Shown in pieces: positions 18,005 to 27,082 of a DNA stretch of 38,833 nucleotides. The notes below the pieces were generated by a model, which did not search any database, was not told where the DNA came from, and saw only the letters and a list, made by a program, of their open reading frames with translations. A program made the position numbers and the translations under genes. The stretch's first letter is position 1, and every line of letters begins with the position of its first letter. The stretch is from Bacteroidota bacterium (GTDB lineage Bacteria > Bacteroidota > Bacteroidia > Bacteroidales > VadinHA17): contig JAUZNW010000012.1 of NCBI GenBank assembly GCA_030706785.1, forward strand, positions 1 to 38,833, in the 5' to 3' direction.

Positions 18005-19276
18005 ATGAAACGAAATTATTTCATTATCTCTCTCATTTATCTGATCTTTTTCGCGATTTCTTTTCTTACAAATATCCTTGGGTCAATAAATCCTAATGTG
18101 AGCGACAGTTACAAGCTGAGCGGAACCATGACCGGAATGCTGCCGTTCTCATTCTTCATTGCCTACGGCCTTATGTCTATTCCTGCCGGTATGATTATTC
18201 AGAAATATTCCGAAAAGAAAAGTCTTACAGCTTCATGGATAATGGCATTCTCCGGAGCTTTGCTTTTTTCTCTCTTCCCGGTTTACCCGGTATTCCTTTT
18301 CTCGCTATTCCTTATTGGCTGCGGCATGGCAATCATGCAGGTGGCAATTTATCCTCTATTAAGAGTATCAGGTGGTGAGGAGCATTTTGCCTTTAATTCT
18401 GTGGTGGCGCAGCTTGTTTTTGGAGCTGCTTCCTTCCTCAGTCCATTTGTTTATTCCTATCTTGTTCTGGGCCTTGGCAACAAGCAGGCAAACCATGATT
18501 TCCTGATCAACCTGATGGGAACTCTGACACCTGAAAAGCTGCCCTGGGTATCGATTTACCTGCTCTTTACATTCATCAGTCTTTTTATGATGGTTGTTAT
18601 TATCCTTACACGTTTTCCCAAGGTCGAATTAAAGGAGGAAGAGATTGTTGGTGCATGGGAAACACATGTCGAACTTTTCAAACAGTGGAAAGTAATCCTT
18701 TTCTTCCTGGGGATCTTCTGTTACGTTGGAACCGAACAGGGTATCGCAAACTGGATTTCAGAGTTCCTGAGGACCTACCATGGGCTTACCCCTGAAATTG
18801 AAGGCGCAAGGACGGTGGGACTATTCTGGGGCATGATGACCGTAGGATGTGTTCTCGGCCTGGTATTGCTGAAAGTGCTCGACAGCAAGGTGGTGCTCCG
18901 GATTTTTACTGCAGCTGCCCTGATCATCCTTACATTCACCCTTTTCGGAAGTGTTAAATTTGCCCTTTTCGGCTTCCCCGCCCTCGGATTCTGCCTGTCA
19001 GTCATGTATGCTATCATTTTCTCCCTTGCCCTTAACAGTGTATCCAAAGCTCATGGTTCATTCGCAGGGATTCTGTGCACTGGTATAGCAGGAGGTGCAA
19101 TAGTTTCGCTGATCATCGGCAGACTCAAGGACCTTATCGGCCTCCAGGCAGGGATGATGGTGCTCTATCTGACCATGGCATATATACTCAGCCTTAGTTT
19201 CTGGGCAAAACCCATTGTGAAGAATGCCACGATCAAATTGAAAGCTTCTGATAAAAATAAAAAGACAAAACAATGA
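18005..19276 (+). CDS. MFS transporter, FucP-like sugar:H+ symporter type
   Basis: 12-TM hydrophobic pattern; GTMTGMLPFSFFIAYGLMSIPAGMIIQKYSEKKSL and GTEQGIANWISEFLRTYHGL resemble the FucP/GlcP family. Confidence 0.88.
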   Translation: MKRNYFIISLIYLIFFAISFLTNILGSINPNVSDSYKLSGTMTGMLPFSFFIAYGLMSIPAGMIIQKYSEKKSLTASWIMAFSGALLFSLFPVYPVFLFSLFLIGCGMAIMQVAIYPLLRVSGGEEHFAFNSVVAQLVFGAASFLSPFVYSYLVLGLGNKQANHDFLINLMGTLTPEKLPWVSIYLLFTFISLFMMVVIILTRFPKVELKEEEIVGAWETHVELFKQWKVILFFLGIFCYVGTEQGIANWISEFLRTYHGLTPEIEGARTVGLFWGMMTVGCVLGLVLLKVLDSKVVLRIFTAAALIILTFTLFGSVKFALFGFPALGFCLSVMYAIIFSLALNSVSKAHGSFAGILCTGIAGGAIVSLIIGRLKDLIGLQAGMMVLYLTMAYILSLSFWAKPIVKNATIKLKASDKNKKTKQ

Positions 19277-19290
19277 ATTCACAGGTTTTT

Positions 19291-19321
19291 TCTCAATAAC
19301 AGTTATTGGATCTTATTGAGA
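19291..19321. promoter_or_regulatory. Overlapping inverted repeats upstream of the DUF1080 gene
   Basis: TCTCAATAA (19291-19299) / TTATTGAGA (19313-19321) and CAATAAC-A-GTTATTG (19294-19308) share the same left arm. Confidence 0.4.
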
Positions 19322-19365
19322 TATGAAAGTTGAATATATCTTTATAAACTAAATATTATTGACAC

Positions 19366-20106
19366 ATGAAAAAGGATTTATTAAATGGATCAGGAATACG
19401 TTACGGATTAATTCCGTCAAGGGTATTCCTGTATTTGGGTCTGACATTGTCCGTTTTATTCCTTTCTGCGGTATGGATTACTGCAGGTCCACAGGATAAG
19501 GATAAATGGATAGAACTATTTAACGGTAAAGACCTTACAGGTTGGAAACATGTAGGTCCGGGTTCCATGTCGGTAGAAAACGGACTAATCAGGGGCCATG
19601 GAGGAATGGGTCTCCTGTACTACCAGGGGAAGAAATTCAGCAACTGCCAGATCAAAGCTGTGTGGAAGATGGAAAAGACTAACAGCAACTCCGGTATATT
19701 CATCAGGATCCCGATTGAGCCCAGAGAGGAATGGATGCCGGTTCACTACGGCTATGAAGTTCAGATAGACAATCAACCTGAACTCTCGAAGGAGGATGAA
19801 TACCACTACACGGGGACACTCTATTCGCTTACAAAGCCGCTCGCAAAACCAGGTAAGCCCGGTCCGGAATGGAATACAACCGAAATCACTCTGGACGGCC
19901 CGAGGACAATTGTGTATGTCAATGGAGTCAAGGTCACCGATTTTAAGGAAGGTGATCCTGTCCCCGAACGGAAATTCGATTTTGAACCTCAGCGCGGACC
20001 AAGGCCTGAATCAGGCTATATGGGTATCCAGAACCATAGCGATCAGGATGTGGTTTACTTCAAGGAAATAGCCTGGAGGCCGCTTCCCAAAGTAACCAAG
20101 AAATAG
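19366..20106 (+). CDS. DUF1080 (3-keto-disaccharide hydrolase fold) family protein, membrane/signal anchored
   Basis: WIELFNGKDLTGWKHVGPGSMSVENGLIRGHGGMGLLYY, NSGIFIRIP, GYEVQID, TGTLYSL, YMGIQNHSDQDVVYFKEIAWRPL. Confidence 0.9.
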   Translation: MKKDLLNGSGIRYGLIPSRVFLYLGLTLSVLFLSAVWITAGPQDKDKWIELFNGKDLTGWKHVGPGSMSVENGLIRGHGGMGLLYYQGKKFSNCQIKAVWKMEKTNSNSGIFIRIPIEPREEWMPVHYGYEVQIDNQPELSKEDEYHYTGTLYSLTKPLAKPGKPGPEWNTTEITLDGPRTIVYVNGVKVTDFKEGDPVPERKFDFEPQRGPRPESGYMGIQNHSDQDVVYFKEIAWRPLPKVTKK

Positions 20107-20121
20107 TGCATTTGTTTTATT

Positions 20122-20194
20122 GTTGCTAGGTGCTGGTTGCTGGATGCTGGTTTTATAATTATAAACCTGCAACAAGCAACCAGTAACCAGTAAC
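20122..20194. repeat. Inverted pair of heptanucleotide arrays (4+4 units)
   Basis: GTTGCTA/GGTGCTG/GTTGCTG/GATGCTG (20122-20149), spacer, CTGCAAC/AAGCAAC/CAGTAAC/CAGTAAC (20167-20194). Confidence 0.75.
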
Positions 20195-20221
20195 ATTTTA
20201 TTTATAATCCTAATCTAAAAA

Positions 20222-21757
20222 ATGACCACAATGAAGGCACCTAATAAAATACCAAATAAACCGAGTCCCCTTTCACGACGCGATTTTGTAAAAACTGCCG
20301 CTACAGGTACTGCTGCCATTACCATTCTTCCTAACTACACGGTAAGCGGTCTGGGTCATGTAGCTCCCAGCGACAAGTTATTGATTGCAGCAGTCGGATG
20401 CGGCGGTGAAGCAGCCGACGATATCCGGCATTATGCAATTGCACCGAAGAAAAATGCTGAAATTGCATTCCTTTGCGATGTTGATGACAGGCAGGCAGCA
20501 CCGAGGATAAAACAATTTCCAAAGGCTAAGTTTTACTATGACTGGCGTGAGATGTTCGACAAGGAAACTAATAATTTCGATGCCGTTTCAGTGGCAATCC
20601 CTGATCATAATCATGCCATCGTTGGATTGCATGCCATGCAGATGAAGAAACACCTTTATCTTCAGAAACCGCTTACTCATGATATCTATGAAGCACGTAT
20701 TTTGACGCAGGCAGCAGAAAAGTACAAGGTGGTAACCCAGATGGGTGACCAGGGTGCATCGTGTGATGGTATGCGTACCCTCAGGGAGTGGATAGAGGCT
20801 GGTATTCTGGGGCAGATTGAAAAAGTCTATTGCTGGACCGACAGACCTGTATGGCCTCAGGGGATCCCATGGCCTAACGTGCATCCTGCAGTACCGAAAG
20901 AACTGAAATGGGATCTCTGGCTTGGAACCGAATCATATGTTGACTATATTGATAACCTGGTTCCGTTTAACTGGCGAGGGTGGTGGAAATTCGGGACAGG
21001 AGCTCTTGGTGATATGGGTTGCCATATCATGGGTCCCCCGTTCAAGCTGCTGGAACTCGGATATCCGACTGAAGTTTCGGGAAGTGCAAGTACAGTTTAT
21101 AACGGGATATTTGTTGAAGGTATTTACCCTGAGAGCGGACCTGTATCAAGCTCAATAAGGTTCAGGTATAAGCTGAAGAACGGTAAGGACCTTGAGCTTT
21201 ACTGGATGGACGGTGGAATAACACCTGAACGTCCTTATGAACTGGATCCCGACAAGAACATGAATGATATAATGGGCGACTGGCCTGGTCTTAACGATTA
21301 TGAAGGAGCTACCCTGTTCATCGGAACCAAAGGAAAAGCTGCCTGCGGATGGGGCGGAAGGAATCCGATACTCCTGCCATTATCAAAGAACAAGGAAATA
21401 AATATTCCTAAAAAATATCCCCGTGTGAACGGTGACATGGACGGTCACTGGTGGCAGTGGATTGATGCATGCATTGCAGGCTATGGCAATACCCAGGTCG
21501 ATTCTCCGTTTGTCGGGTATGCAGGCCCGCTGACTGAAACTGTCCTTATGGGTAATCTGCTTTTGCGCTGTTTTAGTATCAGGGAAAAAATCAGGAGAAA
21601 AGATCCTGTGTACGGAGAGATGGAAGGGTATGTATCTCCCGGCCGTTATATTACATTCAAATGGGACGGCGCCAATATGAAGATAACCAATTTCGAGGCT
21701 GCCAACCAGTTCATAAAACGGGAATACCGGCAGGGATGGGGCGAGATGAAAATCTGA
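20222..21757 (+). CDS. Gfo/Idh/MocA family oxidoreductase with Tat signal
   Basis: SRRDFVKTAATGTAAITILP Tat signal; IAAVGCGGEAADDI, FLCDVDDRQ, VSVAIPDHNHAIVGLHAMQMKKHLYLQKPLTHDIYEARIL. Confidence 0.92.
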   Translation: MTTMKAPNKIPNKPSPLSRRDFVKTAATGTAAITILPNYTVSGLGHVAPSDKLLIAAVGCGGEAADDIRHYAIAPKKNAEIAFLCDVDDRQAAPRIKQFPKAKFYYDWREMFDKETNNFDAVSVAIPDHNHAIVGLHAMQMKKHLYLQKPLTHDIYEARILTQAAEKYKVVTQMGDQGASCDGMRTLREWIEAGILGQIEKVYCWTDRPVWPQGIPWPNVHPAVPKELKWDLWLGTESYVDYIDNLVPFNWRGWWKFGTGALGDMGCHIMGPPFKLLELGYPTEVSGSASTVYNGIFVEGIYPESGPVSSSIRFRYKLKNGKDLELYWMDGGITPERPYELDPDKNMNDIMGDWPGLNDYEGATLFIGTKGKAACGWGGRNPILLPLSKNKEINIPKKYPRVNGDMDGHWWQWIDACIAGYGNTQVDSPFVGYAGPLTETVLMGNLLLRCFSIREKIRRKDPVYGEMEGYVSPGRYITFKWDGANMKITNFEAANQFIKREYRQGWGEMKI

Positions 21758-21863
21758 ATGCCGTTCTGATCCTCTAAATACCTTTGTAAAATCTGCCTGA
21801 TCTGCGGGGAATTTCTTCTTTTTCCTGCAGATTAAGCAGGTTTGTGGAGGGCAGCAGAGCTGA

Positions 21864-21887
21864 ATTCATGCTCAATTCAGCATGAAT
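21864..21887. promoter_or_regulatory. Perfect 9-bp inverted repeat in the long SusC leader
   Basis: ATTCATGCT (21864-21872) - CAATTC - AGCATGAAT (21879-21887). Confidence 0.35.
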
Positions 21888-22143
21888 ACAAATGAATTTA
21901 ATTATTAAATTATTGAAATACAAATAATTGATCAGACATTAAAAAATCATTAAAAAAATCATTTTGATATTAATAAATATTTTAATTTTATCTAACAAAC
22001 GACCTAAGAACAAAACGTCCTTTTAATTGTCCGACTATTAAGTGAGATTAAAATAGGATTAAAAGTTGATAACCCATTTTTTAAGAATTTAATACTCAAT
22101 AAAATAATATCGATCTATTTTAACTAACCTTAAAAAATTGACT

Positions 22144-25100
22144 ATGGGTACTTTTCTACGATTTATGCTTTTTTGCAAGAAAGGCATAATTTCTCTTTTC
22201 CTGTTTGCCTTTGCAACAGCCCTGACCTTGGCTCAGCAAAAGACAATAACAGGAAAAGTGACCTCTCAAACAGAAGGACCTCTGCTCGGGGTATACGTTG
22301 TAGTTGAGGGAACAACGACCGGAGTCCAGACAGGGATGGATGGGACCTACAGTATCACAGTTCCTGGTCCGCAGGCAGTCCTGGTTTACACCTACATTGG
22401 TTACAATTCACAGAAAATACTGGTCGGTAACCAGACGACTATTGATGTTGTTCTGGTCCCGGCTGTAACTGCCCTGGGTGAAATTGTAGTCACAGGTTAT
22501 GGAACTCAGAAGAAACAGGAGATTACAAGTTCAATCTCAAGTGTAAAATCGGATGAGTTTAATAAAGGTAACCTTAATGCTCCTGAACAGCTTATTGTTG
22601 GCAAGGTTGCAGGACTATCCATCAGTAAACCTGGTGGCGACCCTAACGAAGGATATAATATCCGTCTTAGAGGCTTGACCACCATCGGTTCAAATACCCA
22701 GCCTCTTGTGGTGATTGACGGCGTCATCGGAGGAACGCTCGATAACGTTGATCCGAACGATATTGAAGCAATGAGCGTCCTTAAGGACGGATCTGCAGCC
22801 GCTATTTACGGTACCAGAGGTTCAAGCGGGGTCATCCTTGTAACAACAAAGCAGGGTAAAAAAGGTGTGGCTTCAGTAGAATACAATGTTTATGGTACTG
22901 CCGAAATGGTTGCAAAAAACACTCCAGTGATGAACGCAACCGAATGGAGGGCTCTTAAAGCTGAAATCAATCAGACCCACAATAATACAATAGGTACCGA
23001 TTTCGGCCAGAGCACAGACTGGTTCAAGGAAATTGAACAGACGGCCCTTACACAGGTACATAATCTTTCTCTCTCGGGAGGAGCTGATAAAACAACCTAC
23101 CGTATCTCCTTAAATTACCATAATGCCCAGGGGATTGAACGCAAAACGGGTTTCAACCAGCTGAACGGGCGGCTCAACCTCACCCAAAAAGCGCTGAATA
23201 ACAAGTTAACGTTTGATTTTAACCTTGGAGCAACAGAAAGGAGTTCACAATTCGGCACTCCGGCTGCATTCAGGTATGCTAGTATTTACAACCCGACTGC
23301 CCCGGTAAGAAGCGCCGATCCGAAATACGATATTTATGACGGATATTTCCAGCAGGTGTTGTTCGATTATTACAATCCTGTGGCAATGCTTGAACTGAAC
23401 ACAAATGACGGGAAAAACAGGTTGTTAAATGTTTCCTTAAAAGGCAGCTATGAGATTGTTAAAGGTCTGATAGTTGACGCCTTTTATGCCACTCAGAGTT
23501 CGGAGAGCCTTAACGGAACCTATTATGACAAGAATGACTACTGGGGCGGTATGAACAGGACCGGTCTTGCATCAAGAAGTACGGATGCATCTACCAACCA
23601 TCTTTTTGAATCGACTGCACACTGGACCGGAAATATTGCACCGAGTATAAATCTTACTGCACTGGGTGGTTATTCATTCCAGGATTTTGAGTATGAAGGA
23701 TTCTATGCCCAGGGTGGCAATTTCCTTACAGACAACTTTACTTACAATAACCTGGCTGCTGCCCTGGATTTCAAGAATGGGAAAGGCACAATAACCAGCT
23801 ATAAGGACACCAATAAGCTGATTGCATTTTTCGGACGTATCAACCTTAACATAAACAGTATCTGGTTCCTGACAGCCAGTGCAAGGTACGAGGGTTCGTC
23901 CAGATTTGGTTCTGCCCATAAATGGGGCTTGTTCCCGGCTGTCGGCGGGGGAGTCGATATTGCCAAGCTTATCAATGTCAGCTTTCTCGATAACCTGAAG
24001 CTCAGAGCAAGTTATGGAATTACCGGAAATGAACCTCCAAGCAGCTATCTGTCATTGCTCCGCCTGGGTCCTCAGGGGAACTTCTTCTATAACGGTGCTT
24101 TTGTACCTGGTTATGCACCGGTCAGCAATGCCAATCCAGACCTTAAATGGGAAAAGAAGGGAGAAATTGATGCCGGCTTTGATTTTTCATTATTCAAATC
24201 GGCCCTTTCCGGTGCTTTTGACTACTATACCAGAACAACAACCGATTTGCTGTGGCAGTATCAGGTTCCTGTTCCGCCAAACCTCTATAACCAGGCATGG
24301 ATGAATATCGGCAAGCTGAGGAGCAGCGGGCTTGAACTTACCCTGACCTGGCATGCTGTAGCAAAGAGAGACTTCTCTTACAGCTTAACCCTGACACCCT
24401 CATACAGCCTCTCAAATATCCTTGTTTCTCTTTCCGGAACATACAATGGTGCAGACCTGAAATACGGGATCCAGGACATAAATGATATGGGTTCACCCGG
24501 ACAGAATGGAACTCCGTTAATCAGGGTCGAGGAAGGTAAACCGATCGGTCAGATTCTGACATATGTTTTTGACAAGATCGACGATCAGGGGAAGTTCGTT
24601 TTTAAAGATCTGAACAATGACGGTAAGATTGACGCATCTGACCGTACTGTAACAGGCCATGGTTTGCCCAATTTCCTGTTTGGATGGGGCAATGACTTCA
24701 CATACAAGAATTTTGATATGAATATCTTCTTCAGGGGTGTATTCGGGCATGATCTGATCAATTCATTCAGGGCATTTTACGAAGTACCGAATTACATAAC
24801 TTCATACAACCTGCCCAAGACAACTGCTGATATAAGAAATGCAGCAGGACAACTTCTGAATGTCACTTCAGGCACTCTGTCGAGCAAGTATGTTGAGAAT
24901 GCCTCATACGTATGTCTTGATAACGTAAGCCTTGGATATAACTTCAGGTTGCCAAAGGGCGGACAGTTCAACAAAATAAGAGTCTACCTCGCCGGCAACA
25001 ACCTGTTCTATATTACCAAATATAAGGGAGTTGATCCACAAGTAAGGTACGTGGATGAGGAGAATTTAGGGCAACTTGGCAGCGCACTTAATCCCGGGAT

Positions 25101-25164
25101 AGACAGGAGAAATACATGGTTCAGGACGAGATCCTTTACTATTGGTGCAAACGTAGTTTTTTAA
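22144..25164 (+). CDS. SusC/RagA-like TonB-dependent outer-membrane transporter
   Basis: Carboxypeptidase-regulatory-like N-term (ITGKVTSQTEGPLLGVYVVVEGTTTGVQTGMDGTYSITV), plug motif IVVTGYGTQKKQEITSSISSV, LKDGSAAAIYGTRGSSGVILVTTKQGKKG. ORF track starts at TTG 22138; ATG 22144 is likely. Confidence 0.95.
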   Translation: MGTFLRFMLFCKKGIISLFLFAFATALTLAQQKTITGKVTSQTEGPLLGVYVVVEGTTTGVQTGMDGTYSITVPGPQAVLVYTYIGYNSQKILVGNQTTIDVVLVPAVTALGEIVVTGYGTQKKQEITSSISSVKSDEFNKGNLNAPEQLIVGKVAGLSISKPGGDPNEGYNIRLRGLTTIGSNTQPLVVIDGVIGGTLDNVDPNDIEAMSVLKDGSAAAIYGTRGSSGVILVTTKQGKKGVASVEYNVYGTAEMVAKNTPVMNATEWRALKAEINQTHNNTIGTDFGQSTDWFKEIEQTALTQVHNLSLSGGADKTTYRISLNYHNAQGIERKTGFNQLNGRLNLTQKALNNKLTFDFNLGATERSSQFGTPAAFRYASIYNPTAPVRSADPKYDIYDGYFQQVLFDYYNPVAMLELNTNDGKNRLLNVSLKGSYEIVKGLIVDAFYATQSSESLNGTYYDKNDYWGGMNRTGLASRSTDASTNHLFESTAHWTGNIAPSINLTALGGYSFQDFEYEGFYAQGGNFLTDNFTYNNLAAALDFKNGKGTITSYKDTNKLIAFFGRINLNINSIWFLTASARYEGSSRFGSAHKWGLFPAVGGGVDIAKLINVSFLDNLKLRASYGITGNEPPSSYLSLLRLGPQGNFFYNGAFVPGYAPVSNANPDLKWEKKGEIDAGFDFSLFKSALSGAFDYYTRTTTDLLWQYQVPVPPNLYNQAWMNIGKLRSSGLELTLTWHAVAKRDFSYSLTLTPSYSLSNILVSLSGTYNGADLKYGIQDINDMGSPGQNGTPLIRVEEGKPIGQILTYVFDKIDDQGKFVFKDLNNDGKIDASDRTVTGHGLPNFLFGWGNDFTYKNFDMNIFFRGVFGHDLINSFRAFYEVPNYITSYNLPKTTADIRNAAGQLLNVTSGTLSSKYVENASYVCLDNVSLGYNFRLPKGGQFNKIRVYLAGNNLFYITKYKGVDPQVRYVDEENLGQLGSALNPGIDRRNTWFRTRSFTIGANVVF

Positions 25165-25183
25165 TCCTGAAAATGAATGAGAT

Positions 25184-26869
25184 ATGAAGACACAAGATAG
25201 AAATAAGAAGAAAAGATCATTTCAGCTGGTTGGAGCTACAATGATTACGTTGATGTTTGCGATTGCCTTCGGGCAGTCCTGCACCAATCTTGATGAAAAG
25301 CTATATGATGCAGTTACGCCTGACAACTTCTTCAAATCAGATGCAGAGTTTGTCTCAGCTCTTGGTGCTGCATATACTACGTTTGGCGGTTATGCAGACG
25401 GCGATATAGCACATGTACAGGAAGTTACGACCGACGAGGCAGCTGTTCCCACCAGGGGTTCAGACTGGGATGATGGCGGTACCTGGAGAAGACTTCATCT
25501 GCATGCCTGGAAATTCGAAGATGACAATATGGGTGGTCCCTGGGATTTCTGCTTTAGCGGTGTTAATACAGCAAACAGGCTTATTTATCAGTTCCAGACT
25601 CTCGTAAAGAATGGTCAGGTAGAACAGGCAGCAGCTGATGCTTATATTTCTGAACTGCAGGCAGTACGCGGGTTCTTTTACTGGCAGCTCGTTGACATGT
25701 ATGGGAATGTTCCTATTGTGACTGATTTTGCCAGCGGTGATGCCGCTCCGCCGACAAAACAAAGGACAGAAGTGTACAACTTTCTTGTCGGTGATCTTGA
25801 AGCCTCTGTCCCCAAACTTTCAAAAGCAGTTGACGGAACTACATATGGCCGTATGAACTATTATGCAGGTGAGATGCTGCTTGCCAAGTTATACCTCAAC
25901 GCAGGAGTTTATACCGGAACCGCACAGTGGGCCAAGGTAATTACAGCCTGCGATGAGATTATTAACTCAGGCAAGTATTCACTTGAAAGCAATTTCTTTG
26001 CAAATTTCAATGTGAATAATTCCGCATCAAAGGAATTCATATTTGCTATACCTTACGATCAGATCTTCTTTACCGGATTTTCATTGGGTTGCGAAACCCT
26101 GCATTATGGAAGCCAATATACTTATAACCTGACCCAGCAGCCCTGGAATGGATTCTGCACACTGGAACAGTTCTACAATTCATACGATAATTCTGACCTG
26201 AGAAAGGGAGATGCTGGTACTCAGACAGCACCACAGGCCAAACGCGGGAGTTTCCTGGCCGGTTATCAGTGGACCAGCGGAGGTAAGCTGGTAATAGACG
26301 ATGGGGCTGATGCTACTGACCCTGATGGGAAACCTCTGAACTTCGGTAATATAGGCGATGGTGTTCCCACGATAAATGAGCTGGGACCTCAGTGCTGGAG
26401 ACAGTCCGGTATAAGGATCGGTAAATGGGAATTTGGAATGGGAGCTGATCCGGGTAATATGAGCAATGACTTTGGGGTATTCAGGTATGCCGATGTCCTT
26501 CTGATGAAGGCTGAAGCCCTGTTCCGCCTGGGAAGGGCTTCCGAGGCTATACCACTTGTTAACCAGATCAGGGCACGCGCAGGACTGACAGGTCTTACTT
26601 CACTTGACGGAAAAGTCAGTTTTGATCCTGCTGGTCCGGTCGTTAACGGCGGTGAACTTTTCAATGAAATGGGACGCGAGATGTTCTATGAACATAACAG
26701 GCGTCAGGATCTGATCCGCTGGGGATTCTGGAGCCAGAATGCAAAATGGACGCTTCCGCATCATAACGTTGGTGATGTGGTTAAGTCAGATGCATATCTG
26801 TTATTGTTCCCTATCAACAGATCGAAACTGTCAGCTAACCCGAACCTCGTTCAGAATCCGGGTTACTAG
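25184..26869 (+). CDS. SusD/RagB-like outer-membrane nutrient-binding lipoprotein
   Basis: FGQSCTNLDEKLYDAVTPDNFFKSDAEF; YWQLVDMYGNVPIVTDF; FRYADVLLMKAEALFRLGR; REMFYEHNRRQDLIRWG. Confidence 0.95.
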   Translation: MKTQDRNKKKRSFQLVGATMITLMFAIAFGQSCTNLDEKLYDAVTPDNFFKSDAEFVSALGAAYTTFGGYADGDIAHVQEVTTDEAAVPTRGSDWDDGGTWRRLHLHAWKFEDDNMGGPWDFCFSGVNTANRLIYQFQTLVKNGQVEQAAADAYISELQAVRGFFYWQLVDMYGNVPIVTDFASGDAAPPTKQRTEVYNFLVGDLEASVPKLSKAVDGTTYGRMNYYAGEMLLAKLYLNAGVYTGTAQWAKVITACDEIINSGKYSLESNFFANFNVNNSASKEFIFAIPYDQIFFTGFSLGCETLHYGSQYTYNLTQQPWNGFCTLEQFYNSYDNSDLRKGDAGTQTAPQAKRGSFLAGYQWTSGGKLVIDDGADATDPDGKPLNFGNIGDGVPTINELGPQCWRQSGIRIGKWEFGMGADPGNMSNDFGVFRYADVLLMKAEALFRLGRASEAIPLVNQIRARAGLTGLTSLDGKVSFDPAGPVVNGGELFNEMGREMFYEHNRRQDLIRWGFWSQNAKWTLPHHNVGDVVKSDAYLLLFPINRSKLSANPNLVQNPGY

Positions 26870-26935
26870 GAATTTTGAATAATTTCCATAATGAGAGCAG
26901 GTAATGAGTATATTTACCTGCTCTCTTTTTTAACT

Positions 26936-27036
26936 ACCTCTCCCCAACCCCTCCCCCAGGTGGGAGGGGCTAAAATATGTTGATTTCCTTAACTCCCCTT
27001 CCCACTTCGGGGGAAGGGGCCGGGGGATGAGGTTGT
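26936..27036. repeat. Paired GC-rich hairpin repeat between SusD and the first CRTAC1-like gene
   Basis: CCCCTCCC-CCAGGT-GGGAGGGG (26948-26969) and CCCCTTCCC-ACTTCGG-GGGAAGGGG (26995-27019); the two flanks also complement each other imperfectly. Confidence 0.65.
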
Positions 27037-27082
27037 TAGAAGGGATTTAGGGTGAGGTTTTTGAGCCTAAACTGACTTGTTG

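Noticed and set aside
9968-21784. 16-bp exact repeat ATCCTCTAAATACCTT at 9968-9983 and 21769-21784
   Set aside because: A single 16-mer match in a 39-kb window on two strands is not far from chance expectation; worth only a genome-wide copy count.
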